DNA from: Mytilus edulis
Lineage: Eukaryota > Mollusca > Bivalvia > Mytilida > Mytilidae
Length of the DNA stretch: 64,000 nucleotides
Reading direction: 5' to 3'
NCBI RefSeq assembly: GCF_963676685.1
Contig: NC_092347.1
Coordinates: 89,592,592 to 89,656,591 of the forward strand
The notes beneath the pieces were generated by a model that had not been told where the DNA came from, searched no databases, and worked only from the letters and a program-made list of their open reading frames with translations. Shown here piece by piece: positions 46,320-57,383 of the stretch; position 1 is the first letter of the stretch; each line of letters opens with the position of its first letter. Made by a program: the position numbers and the translations under genes.

Positions 46320-46740
46320 TATTTATGAATGAACATGTGTCCACCAGAGAACATATGACACAAAACATGAACTACTATAAGTAACTGTATGACCTTCAAC
46401 AATAAGTAAAACCCATACCATATAGTCAGCTATATAAGGCCCCAAGTAAAACAATTCAAAAGAGAATACTAAACGCCTGATTCACGTACAAAATAATGAA
46501 TGAATTTTTTTTTTTGATATACAGCAACAAATAACAACCACTAAATCATAGGCTCCTGATTTGGGACAGGCACATACAAGATGTGGTAGGGGTTATACTA
46601 GTTTGAAGGTGTACCAAAAAGTAAAAGCACAAAATACTGATCTCTAAGGAAAATTCAAACCGAAAGTCCCTTATCAAATGATAAAACACATCAAACGAAT
46701 GGAAAACAACTGTCATATTTCGGACTTGATACAGGCATTT
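46320..46740 (+). repeat. M1 copy followed by an inverted M2 fragment
   Basis: 46320-46600 shows ACCATATAGTCAGCTATATA, AGGCCCC and AACAACCACTAAATC in M1 order. 46640-46740 shows the M2 tail reversed (CAAACCGAAAGTCCCTTATC, CAACTGTCATATTTCGGACT). Confidence 0.65.
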
Positions 46741-47419
46741 TCAAATGTACAACATTAGAAAAACTATCAACATCTGTTGAAAAAGGCTGAACTCATCAGA
46801 TTGATACAAATCAGAAATACATCTACCAAAACTATCAGAGTGGATGTGGCAGGGTACTTATACATCCCCACAATAAAAAGACACTGAATCCAGAATTGAG
46901 AATACTCACAAGTTAGTTCAATTCCCAATAACAACTATTAAAAACATCATGCACCTTAGACTAAAATACAATTCAGAACACATCCAACTTCCAGGTTATA
47001 GTGTTAAGATGTCAATAACAGCCAGATAAAACGTGACCTTGTGCAATGCATAGATACAGGTATCGACATATTGTAGAGCCATGAATGTGCATATGTATAT
47101 AACAAAGAATGTGTAATGTTTAAATCATAATGTATGTACTGGCATTGTCCCTCGTGCGATCCATGTAGTCATATTCACTTGTATCCTTTTACTAGCATTT
47201 AACTAGCAGAGGTTGTATAACATTCGGAGTATATTTCCCTATTATCATATGCTAAGTTACGTTTTATTCACTTGATTAAAATATTAGAGGGAATAATCCA
47301 TTGCAGTGAGAGCGTTGTTTCATTCCAGATATCATTAATGTAAATAACTGCACTGCATGTCCATTAACTGCCATTTGAATCCACTAATATGTGTATATAC
47401 TTAGAATAGGCACAAACTG

Positions 47420-47880
47420 TCAACTTCATGTTCATTGGTTTGACTTAAATTGTCATGTTTGATTTAACATACTTAAACGTATATACATTACAAAAAGTCA
47501 ACAATTAACAATGCATGGACTCGATACTATGTATCAATATTTCGTATGTATTTTTGTTTCAACGTCATCTAAATAATCATCGAGATGAGATTGACCTCCG
47601 AAGAATGCAAAGGATCAAATAACCTTATATAAACATAAGTATAAACATGTTCTAATAGTGAAGACATGCAATTTATCTGTTCAAGTTCTGTTCGATTTCA
47701 TATTGTACTAGGTTGAAAACATTTTTGTCATCGTGTTTTCCTGTGTAAGAATGATTTTTATTTGTGGATCGAATCAGTCACCAAAATGAATTCTTTGTTT
47801 CACTTTCTATGTTGATATTTTTATTCTTTTAATAGCTGAATACATGCGTAACCCATCTCCAGCAAATTGGTAAAATAAAA
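47420..47880. repeat. Dispersed repeat, copy 2 (partner of 4.98-5.47 kb)
   Basis: It aligns with 4980-5470 through GATCGAATCAGTC, ATGCGTAACCCATCTCC and TTAACATACTTAAA-like blocks. 46741-47419 and 47881-48839 hold nothing I can assign, apart from a fragment at about 48730-48775 that resembles the Helitron-like left end (CATCACTTGGCGTC). Confidence 0.6.
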
Positions 47881-49129
47881 AGGTTTCAAAGAGGTCGAAT
47901 TGTTCTCTTGCAAGTGAATGATTCATCAGTGATGTTACTCATATTATGTTTACAAAATTAAACTAAATGGCTGCTAAAAGTAAATAAGTATTTCACTATA
48001 TCACTTTCATTAATGATTGAACAAGAAAAACACATTTTTTTGTATATCTCGAAGCTAGTGCCAATTTAAAACTACTTAATTATCAAACAAAGCAACAAGG
48101 TTTTAAATAAGTTTTTATTTCAGTGCTGAAAAGGCACCAAAAAACTTGTTTGGTATCGTTTGATTTTTCTGTCTCATTGACATACACATTAGTTCCCCTT
48201 TATTGATATTGTCATAGTAAATTCTGTGTTAATATCGTGAATTGAATTCATGTAATCTATAAACAAACTGACATGTCAAAAATAATAAAAAATGACATGG
48301 ATTTTAACAGTTTCTACATGGATGTCTGACAAGAATTTACTAATTCATTTCTAATAACTTGTTTCAACTCTCTTTGATAATTGACATATGTGTAGTAACG
48401 TACACCAAATAAACACGCACGGACAGTTAGTACACAGACAAATGTTCATCAATGTTAGAATTGCTCATTTTATTGACAATTGAACATGAAGGATAGGATA
48501 AATGACTACATGTTACTGACTTTAATAAACTTGATGATCATAATCAAAAATGATTTTGTAAGGGCTCTTTTTGTTAACTGTTTAACTCCTACGGTACAAT
48601 TCACCCAGTAATGATACATGTGATTGTATTTTTCCCCAGTTTATTAGTTTGATTGTACTACAGCTTAGTTCTCAAGTAAAACGTGATCTTGGATGATTTC
48701 GACTATTCTGTTTAGTCTTTTTTTTAATTCGCCTCGTCAAAGGGGATGAGTAAGCTATTCATCACTTGGCGTCTGTTAACAATAATCGCGCATAATAATT
48801 ATCAATATGACTGACATTGTTTAAAATCTGTATCTCATTCTGTACAACTACGTCTGGCGTATATACAAAATTTAGTCCTGGTATCTATGATGAGTTTATT
48901 TATTATTATCAAAACTACCAATTCTGGCTTTAACTCGACGAGAGAGATAGTGCCTATTGACGGCATTGGAGAGGTGCTTTGAAGATCTCAAGCGCACAAT
49001 ATATTTTCTTCCAGTTGGTCCCAATGAAACACAGTCTAAACAAGCCTGAATGAGTTCTTCAACTGCTTAGTTTGACAGTTCGTTGTATCAGTTGACTTTG
49101 AGTTGTTTACTTCATTAGTGGTGTCAAGT

Positions 49130-49680
49130 TCTACAAAGCGTTTCGGCTTGATTATCTTTTTGGTTTTGCTTTTGAAAAAAAAATCGTCAGGTTTTATAAT
49201 TGTGCTCCTCTTCTTGTCGACTTGTTTCTTTATTATTATGAGGCTGACTTCATACAGGAACTTCTTAGGAAGAAAGATAAGAAGTTAGCAATATCCTTTC
49301 ACTTTACTCTCCGCTATATAGATGATGTTCTCTCACTAATTTATTCAAAATTCGGTGACTATGTTGAACGAATCTTTCCCATCGAACTAGAGACAAAGGA
49401 TACTACAGATACAGTTAAGTCTGCATCATATCTTTATCTTACATCTAGAAATTGACAATAAGGGTCGGTCGAAAACAAAACTTTACGACAAAAGAGATGA
49501 TTTCAACTTCCAAATAGTAAACTTTTCATTTATGTAGCAACATTCCAGTAGCGCCTGCATATTGAGTATATATCTTCCATTTGATACGATAATCCCGTGC
49601 GTGTATTTTCTATCATGCTTTCCTTGAATGCGGATTGCTGCTTACAAGCAAACTATAACCAAGAGTTCCAAACGATGAAG
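49130..49680 (+). pseudogene. YIDD reverse-transcriptase retroelement remnant
   Basis: Reading with frameshifts: LFLYYYEADFIQELLRKKD, then FTLRYIDDVLSLIYSKFGDY (catalytic YIDD), VERIFPIELETKDTTDT, and KTKLYDKRDDFNF, followed by a broken stretch related to 'GVYISQLIRYSRAC'. The arrangement suits Penelope-like elements common in molluscs, although I cannot exclude another RT clade. There are frameshifts and stops and no endonuclease is visible, so it is inactive. Confidence 0.75.
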
Positions 49681-49689
49681 TGCAAATCA

Positions 49690-49830
49690 TCCTAGTTTTT
49701 GGTTGTGTTCGTGTTGCTTAGTCTTTAGTTTTCTATGTTGTGTCTTGTATATTTTAGCCATGGCGTTGTCAATTTATTTTCTAACTATGAGTTTGACTGT
49801 CCCTTTGGTATTTTTCGCCCCTCTTTTATA
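49690..49830 (-). repeat. Inverted M5 repeat
   Basis: It shows GTGTTGCTTAGTCTTTAGTT, TTAGCCATGGCGTTGTC and TGACTGTCCCTTTGGTAT, the reverse of the M5 order seen at 22.75 kb. Confidence 0.7.
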
Positions 49831-49859
49831 GGTGGGACCTGAACCACTTTTACAGCAAT

Positions 49860-51180
49860 ATCAGTCTTTGGTTTATTCTTCTGAATAATTGAGATGTAAG
49901 CGTTTTACCAGTTACTCGACAGTGATCCAGTATTTATGGACTTTTGGTATATTATTGCAAGTCCTTCTGCTAGTTGTTTGGAGCGCTCATTGAAGATTCT
50001 GTTTGGTATACCGTCTGGTCCAGATGCTTTTGATGGATTTAGTTGGCTTATCAGTATTTCAAGACCTTCATGTTTATTTCAAGGGATGGAATTGAGTTCT
50101 TAATGTATTTTGATGTTTACGGCAGTGTTATGAGTTGTCTCTTGTGAATACTGATTTTAATTATTGTATCAGTAGTTCTGCCTCCCCTTTACTGTCATTC
50201 ACTAAATGACCATTGCTTTTCAACGGGGATACTTCTATGTTTTCTTGTATTCTCGATTTGAAAACTTTTTGAAAGTAGCTGGATTAATATTTACCAGTCC
50301 GTTAATTATGGTGGTGTCGATACATTCCTATTCAGCTTTTATGATTTGTCTTTTGAATTCTATTTGAAATGTTTGTAGTTTGACCAGTTCTTTGTTCTCT
50401 TTGCTTGTTTGTATAGCCTGTCTTTCGTTTCGAACATTTTCCTAATTTTGTGATTTTTCCAGGGTAAGCTTTTTTTCTTTTAGAGCGAATGAGTTTTGAT
50501 GGTATGTTTTAATCCAAATTTGTGTAGAGTTCAGTTTTGAATGTTTCTAATTATCCTTGTACTGTAACATCACGTATTTTGGTTGATAGTATATTCAGTT
50601 CTTTATGAAGATTTTCCCATTTTCCTTTCTGAGTATATATGTAGCATTTACTTGACGTACTACAACTGTCCTCCAAAAAGACGCTTATTTAACGAGTTTA
50701 ATGTTCCGGAATAACACACGGGTGCAAATTGTTTTAAATGATAGAATAATATCTATATTTTGATATCCGTCTGGTCGTAAAAAGTTTCTTCAGTCACACT
50801 TTTGTATTTTAGCCGATTAATTGACTGTTTACTGGGGTTTAGTTTTACAGTATGTTATTGTTTATGTCGTGGTAAGATATTCCCGGAGCGTTTGTTGATA
50901 TTTTGATAAGTGATGGGTTGGTGGTTACACTATGTCCAAGAGGTTTTCACCTGCAGTTGGTGTTTCGTGTATCTGAGTAATTGAGTGTGATATTAGGACT
51001 TCCATTTGTGTTTTTTGTATTTCCCTGTCTTGTGCGTTATGGTTTATTGACAAGGTGTTTCAATCAATATCTGGACAGTATAAGTCTATAGTAACTATGA
51101 AATTATTGTTTTTATCGGATATCTGTTCTAGTGATTAATCAAGTTCTTTGATAGCACCCATATATAGGTGTGGAATGTAG
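49860..51180 (-). pseudogene. Decayed LINE: endonuclease end and N-terminal RT
   Basis: On the minus strand, in order: NNNFIVTIDLYCPDID near 51110-51060 (endonuclease 'GDFN.PDI.W' block, mutated), IHETPTAGENLLDIV near 50970, PSKLIRSKRKKAYPGKI near 50500, SPLKSNGHLVNDSKGEAELL near 50220, then LNPSKASGPDGIPNRI near 50045-49995. That last motif is diagnostic for CR1/Jockey-clade RT. Many frame breaks. The catalytic FADD region is missing, cut off near 49.86 kb. Confidence 0.85.
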
Positions 51181-51344
51181 AATAAGATTAAAGAATAAAT
51201 TCCTTTTGGTCTTTCAGTTGTACTTTAACCCACACAATCTCGCATTTTGTTACGTGTTCATGTTTTTTCACTGCTATGGTGTCATTCATCTTCGCTAGCC
51301 AAGGTTTACAATCAATTCACCTTTTCTCCACCATTGTCAGAATT

Positions 51345-52085
51345 TTAGTGGGATTCGTGTTGCTTAGTCTTTAGTTTTCTATGTTGTGTCTTGTGTACTA
51401 TTACTTGTCGGTTTGTCTTTTTCTCTTTTAGCCATGGCGTTATCAGCTTATTTTCTATCTATGAGTTTGACTGTCCCTCTGGTATCTTTCGTCCCTCTTT
51501 TAAGCCAACATTTGTGAAACAATGTTGGGCCATCTGTAGTTTGATCGAAGTGACGCCTATTCCGATTATTATTCTTGACAAATGGTAGCCCTTGGACATT
51601 TAGTCCAGCAGATAGGTGCAACATTATGAAGGAATTGTGCACTTCGTGTTAAAAGCATCAAATTTTGCTCAAACGTACTTCTATCTATACTCTTAAATTT
51701 CGATATGGAGGCAAGATGAAAAAATAGTTTACTGCTGGTAAAATCATATATGGTGGATGCATGTTCTGAACTACAAATATTTTCATCTACTTTCAGAACT
51801 GTTATTTTAAATTACAAAGTTGAACAATTTCTTTGAACATAATCACATTACTGAATTAGACTATTTACCGGATTTGTAATCACATAAGCAACACGACGGG
51901 TGCCACATGTCGAGCAGGATCTGCTTACCCTTCCGGAGCACCTGAGATCACCCCTAGGTTTTAGTTGTGTCATGTGTACTATTGTTTTTCTGTTTGTCTT
52001 TTTCATTTTTAGCCATGGCGTTGTCAGTTTGTTTTAGATTTATGAGTTTGACTGTCCCTTTGGTATCTTTCGTCCCTCTTTTACA
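51345..52085 (-). repeat. Two further inverted M5 copies
   Basis: Copies at 51345-51500 and 51885-52085 both carry TTAGCCATGGCGTT followed by GAGTTTGACTGTCCCT. The second also carries ACACGACGGGTGCCACATGT and GAGCAGGATCTGCTTACCC, the other half of the family. Confidence 0.75.
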
Positions 52086-53159
52086 AGAGTGTTCGTGTTA
52101 TTTCTTAATATTGAACCAGTATTTGGTGAAGTTTGTTTTCCTGAATATCTAGGAAATAAGCAAAGTGTCTATTCTTAAAAATCTGTTCTGGTGGCTGATA
52201 TTCTGTTGTCCCCGTTTTATATTTTGATTTTATCTGAATTTTGTTTTTTGTGATTTTGGTGAATGGCTGATTACGCTGTCATTGATTTCTTTGACATTAA
52301 AGTAAAGTTAGATGATTTGGTCTGCTAGTACATGCCCTGGTCTAAATATTTTTCTGGTGATTTGTGTTCTCGATGACATTCCCAGTGGCAGATGGAATAT
52401 ACTGGTGTTTTAGGATGGTTATCTTACAATTGTCATATTGCTTTGTCATTTGAATTGTTTTATTGTGATATTCAACATGGTGGTTTATTGTTTCATCACT
52501 GTGTGTGTTGGTTGATAAATTTTTCTTGTTGTATGCTGTTAAATCACAGCTACCTCCGAATAGCACTTAGTTCTGAGGTTTTTGTTGAAAAGATTTTAGC
52601 CAATTATATATATTATTGATGTTATATGTGTTATTCTCGTGGGATTTTGTCTGATGCTTGGTCCGTTTCTGTGTGTGTTACATTTTAGTGTTGTGTCGTT
52701 GTTCTCCTCTTATATTTAATGCGTTTCCCTCGGTTTTAGTTTGTTACCCCGATTTAGCTTTTTGTCCATGGATTTATGAGTTTTGAACAGCGGTATACTA
52801 CTGTTGCCATTATTTATATCGATCTGTAATTTTTGCTCCGCTTCTACACCATATCATTTTGTTTTCAACGATTTGAGATCTTGTTGGTATGTTTTTGTAG
52901 CCAATTTCCTTTACCGTTTGCAATTACTACCGTCATACTTCGGAAACATTCTTACAATTACCCCTAAGTTTGCAAGCATTCTACATAATACCCAGAGAGT
53001 ATCGATTATACAGTTAAGCCTTGCGTTGGTTTCTACTCTTCAAATCAAAATTTAGAATTTGAAGTTCCACAAACATGTATTGTGTTACATAAAATTCAAA
53101 TAAGGAGTATTTCCTAATTAAGAATTCAAGAGTATCCTGACGGACTCATTAATTAGATA
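52086..53159. repeat. Mostly unassigned, with an M3 copy
   Basis: 52640-52815 is an M3 copy (GCGTTTCCCTCGGTTTTAGT, TGAACAGCGGTATACTACTG). The remaining open frames on both strands are short and unrecognised. Confidence 0.5.
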
Positions 53160-53387
53160 TTGGAAAATGTGGTGTGAGTGCCAATGAGACAAATTGATCT
53201 CTCCATCCAAATAACAATTTATAAAAATAAACCATTATAGGTCAATGTACGGCCTTCAACACGGAGCCTTGGCTCACACCGAACAAAAAGCTATAAAGGG
53301 CCCCAAATAGATTGCATAGATTCAATACACAGAGTTTACTGAATTCTTTTATAAAATAATTACAATTAAATACAAAATTCTTGTTTA

Positions 53388-53600
53388 GTGAAATCAAAAA
53401 CGAAAAACAGAAATACTTTTGATTTCATTTTGGTATTAGAGAAATCAAAAACAAAAAATGAAAACACTTTCGTTGTTCGTTTTGGTTTTAGAGAAATCAA
53501 AAACGGAAAACGAAAACACTGTTGTTTTTCTTTTCATTTTGGTTTTAGAGAAATCAAAAACGAAAAATGAAAACACTCTTGTTTTTTATTTATTGTTTTT
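53388..53600 (+). repeat. Minisatellite of about 62 bp, four units
   Basis: Units start with GAAATCAAAAACGAAAAA or a close variant and end with TTTTGGTTTTAGA. Each unit is A-rich then T-rich, so it is partly self-complementary. Open frames across it repeat the residues LEKSKTKNENT and are artefacts of the array. An M1 fragment (53160-53320) precedes it. Confidence 0.85.
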
Positions 53601-53839
53601 GATATTTCGAAATGAAAAAGAATGGACGCTAATATACACGGACCTCGATGTATCCACTATTTTGGTTTTAATTTGTAGCATTGTTTTTTTTCCCCTCTCA
53701 CATGGATGACAGATCGATATCCACAAGAAAACAAACAGATAAATCAGTAAAATTTTAACGCACTCAAAATGACCGATTTATTATCACTTTATTCATTAAA
53801 AGTGTTATAATTATGCAAAAAACAAAAAAACAAAAAATA

Positions 53840-54930
53840 AACAAAACTAGAATTGCCATTGCAAGCAATAGCGGATGTCACCCTTCCCCTATTGCCACTA
53901 ACCGGCAGCCATTTCAAAATGGTTTAACAGTGAATGCACATATATTAATGGCAATACATCTTTCTGTAAATTTTCAGTACTTTCAGAGCATTTTAAAAAA
54001 ATTCACATTTCTGCTGTTTCCATGGCAACGGCAGCCATTTTGAAAATTTCAAAGTCAAAAGTCTCATCTGTACTTGGCAGTTAACAATAATATCAAGTTT
54101 CATTAAGTTCAAAGCATTTTGAGAAATTTTGACTTTTTTGCAGTTTCCATGGCAACGGTGGCCATTTTGGAAATTCCAAAGTCAAAAGTCTCTTCCTGAC
54201 TCGCCAATCAACTATCATATTAAGTTTCATCAATTTTGGAGCATTTTGAAATTTTTGAGATATTTGATCCTGTATCCATGGTAACAGATTAGTTCCAATG
54301 ATTGTCAAAATCAATCAAAACCTGTATATAGTGGATAACTATATTGTGTAAAAATTTGATGATTTTAAGTTCAAGCATACCAAAGTTATTCACCAAACCC
54401 GGAAGTTTTTGGAGCATTTTGACCTTTTTGCATTGTTTCCATGGAAACCGCAGACATTTTGGAAATTCTAACGCCAAATTCCACATCTACAAAAGTTGCT
54501 CATCGTTATGGTAAAGTTTCAAAAAATTTGGAGCATTTTCATATTTTTGAAATTTTTGGTGTAGTTTCCATGGCAACATAGTAGTTCCAATGATTGCCAA
54601 AAATCATCCAAAACAAGTATATAGCGGGCACCTACATTGTATCAAAATATAATGATTCTGAGTTTAAGCATGTCCAAATAATTCACCAAAACAAAAAAGT
54701 GGAATTTTTTACAATTTTTCGGTTTCCATGGAAACAGCAGCCATTTTTTATGGTCTTAGACCCTACTGCAACCCGCAATTTTGTGTTCCCTATTAAACTT
54801 AACTATCATTAAGATTGGTTCCATTGGCTCCGAGAAAAGTGGCGGACAAAATAGTTGGAAGAATAATAATAATAACAAAGAAACAGAGGAAAAGCAATAT
54901 GTCACCCGACATTGTCGATCGGGTGACATA
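53840..54930. mobile_element. Repeat element of alternating 'TTTCCATGG' modules with a terminal hairpin
   Basis: The left end reads AGAATTGCCATTGCAAGC and the right end is a hairpin GTCACCCGAC...GTCGATCGGGTGAC (54901-54927). Between them, TTTCCATGGCAAC-type words recur near 54018, 54146, 54275, 54437, 54565 and 54724. Two module types alternate: one with CGGCAGCCATTTTG, one with AGTTCCAATGATTG. It is non-coding. The terminal hairpin recalls the Helitron-like elements at 2-4.6 kb, but I see no CTRR end. Confidence 0.6.
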
Positions 54931-55589
54931 ATAACTATTAAACAAGGTTTGATTGATTATGTGTATTGGTTAAAGTGTTCACTAAACAGGAAACTGTAAC
55001 AATTAGTACCACCCACGTAAAAATAAGTCTAAATGAGAATCAAAATTCTTTTAATTTATCTTATTGAAAAGATAGAATATATTGTGTTAATCCCATATAT
55101 TAATTGGTGTCGCAAAATGCATACACGGACTGGGAGCAATAAGTAATCAATATATTTCAAAAACCTTTCTCGAACCTTCGATTCAATAATAAATTGTTGA
55201 TAGACTTGTTTATATACTCTTGAAGCCTAGCTAGTAACACATTTTCGGGCTATGGGGCTTCCTGGTGAATACCTACCTAAATAAGGATTTGGAACGTTAC
55301 ATTTCTTGTTTTGTCGAGTATCATTGCGCCTTGTGTTTGTTGAATGCTGTAAGTAATGACGTTTAGTTTATATTAGCCGAAGATAACGCAAAACAAACCT
55401 CGAACAACTTGAAAGATTAGACGGCCTGTAATACTAATTTGCTTTGCTGGTATTACTCTGCACACATCCGATTTCACATCAATTCCAGTGGGGTTTGCAA
55501 TTGTAAAACTCAGATGCATAGATTAAAAGAGAACCAAGGCAAAGTATTTCACAAGTAATTTTATTTTTCTGAATAGAACGATAAATAAA

Positions 55590-55860
55590 CTTATCATAGA
55601 TACCAAGATTGAAATTTTGCATTTGCGCCAAATACGCATATTATTCTATTAGTTTTTCGTGTTTTTGTATGGTTAATATATAATAATCAAAGGTACCAGG
55701 CTTATAATTTGATACGTCAGACGCGCGTTTCGTCTACACAAGACTCATAAGTGACGCTCAAATCAAAATAGTTAGAAAGCCAAACAAGTATAAAGTTAAA
55801 GAGCATTGAGGACCCAAAATTCAAAAAAGTTGTGCAAAATACGGAGAATATTGGTTATAA
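55590..55860 (-). repeat. Inverted M4 repeat
   Basis: It contains ATCATAGATACCAAGATTGA, ACGCGCGTTTCGTCTACACA, TGACGCTCAAATCAAAATAG and GAGCATTGAGGACCCAAAAT, the reverse of family M4. 54931-55589 shows no gene. Confidence 0.7.
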
Positions 55861-57383
55861 ATATGACGAACATCGAGTCATCGTGAATACCTTATATATA
55901 ACAGAAACAATGATGTGTTTGCCAGAGAAATCACTTTTTCCCTCTTATGTTGAGTCTGATTTTTATGTCTTGCTCCTTACTCTACTAGTGCACCATATCA
56001 CCTAGTTTTAATGACTTAAGCCTGTTCAAAGTTCTGTTTTCGTTGGTTTTCGAACACTTTTTTTGTCCGTTAAGGTGTAAATGTTTCCGCTATTGATTAT
56101 TATCATTGAGTCGCCTACTTCTCCACATAAACAGAATGCACGTTAGAGGAGAGGGAAGTTAACTCCTGTGCGAAATACCTTCAAATGATTATTTCTGAAA
56201 TTTTGTTATATTGAAAGCTACCTATAATCTACTACAAAGGTTGACATATAGGAGATATATGATGGTCAAAAGCGAGGTAACTCGAATGTCTGGAGTTTCA
56301 GTTGTGATTTTAGAGTAAATTTTCTTCAACGAATCGACAGTTTGCGAAGAACTATTACCCATTTCATGATGTGTACCCATCAAAAAACAAAAACATAATA
56401 TGCGTATTCCTTAGAATATTTTTTTGATCGGAAATTGTTATTTATACTGATTTTTTAATGATATATTTTTCTGACCACCTGATGCCACTGGTATTTTTTC
56501 CATGGTTTCAGTCAATGGACAAAACTGAGTCCCCACTGAAAAAATGGCCTACTATTTCAACTTAAATCGATATTTTTCAAAATAATATTACCAAGTAACT
56601 ATATGACCTATTCATATTTAATAAATACCGCAAGATTTAGAAATGTTTGAAAATTCATTGTGTATTTGGTCAGGAATTTATTCAGGCTCATCTGAATTTT
56701 CTGACGAGGTGAACACAAAGAAAAATGCTCTCGAAAAATTTGTCATGGATTCTTACCAAATTAAAAAAAAAATACATTTTTCCTTAACACATCAGAAAAT
56801 AAAACATTACTCAGGAAAAGTATGATCAATTAAACAATAAAACTTCCGACATTTCTACATCCTATTGTATATATTTGATCAAAATCGCTCTTTAAAAGAT
56901 GGACGAAAGATACCAAAGGGACAGTCAAACTCATAAATCTAAAACAAACTGACAACGCCATGGCTAAAAATGAAAAAGATCTTTTTTTTAAGTTAGTTGA
57001 TAATTTTTTTTGAAAAATCTCAGTTTTAGTTGAAATGAAAGGCCATTGAACTAACTTTTTTTCCCTCTAAAAAAACAACAAAATCTAAGAAAATTTTATT
57101 CGTATACCAGTATGGAGAAACTTCTAAGAGAAATTGTACAAACATTGGTCTACATTCGATTCGTTGTTTATAATACTAAGAGGAGAAAATCTTAAAAACA
57201 AACGAATAACTAATTTGAATATTTTCTGTATCGTACCAAATGACTTATTGTCACTGGTTAAAAATGATGAATAAAATGACAAATCACGTATATTTGATAT
57301 TTAAAATCTTGTAGAATTAGAAAATATTTGTTATACGAATCTAATAACCTCAAACTATCGCTGGAGGGCGTTAGGAAACGTCG
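55861..57383. other. 5' flank of the esterase gene
   Basis: No second gene is visible. 56890-56985 is a fragment of M5 (GGACGAAAGATACCAAAGGG). The promoter of the downstream esterase gene must lie here or in an upstream exon, but I see no TATA or initiator worth calling. Confidence 0.4.

Noticed and set aside
53388-53709. Coding minisatellite (repeated LEKSKTKNENT peptide)
   Set aside because: Unit length and composition explain the open frame. There is no upstream start context or splice site, and the frames shift between units.
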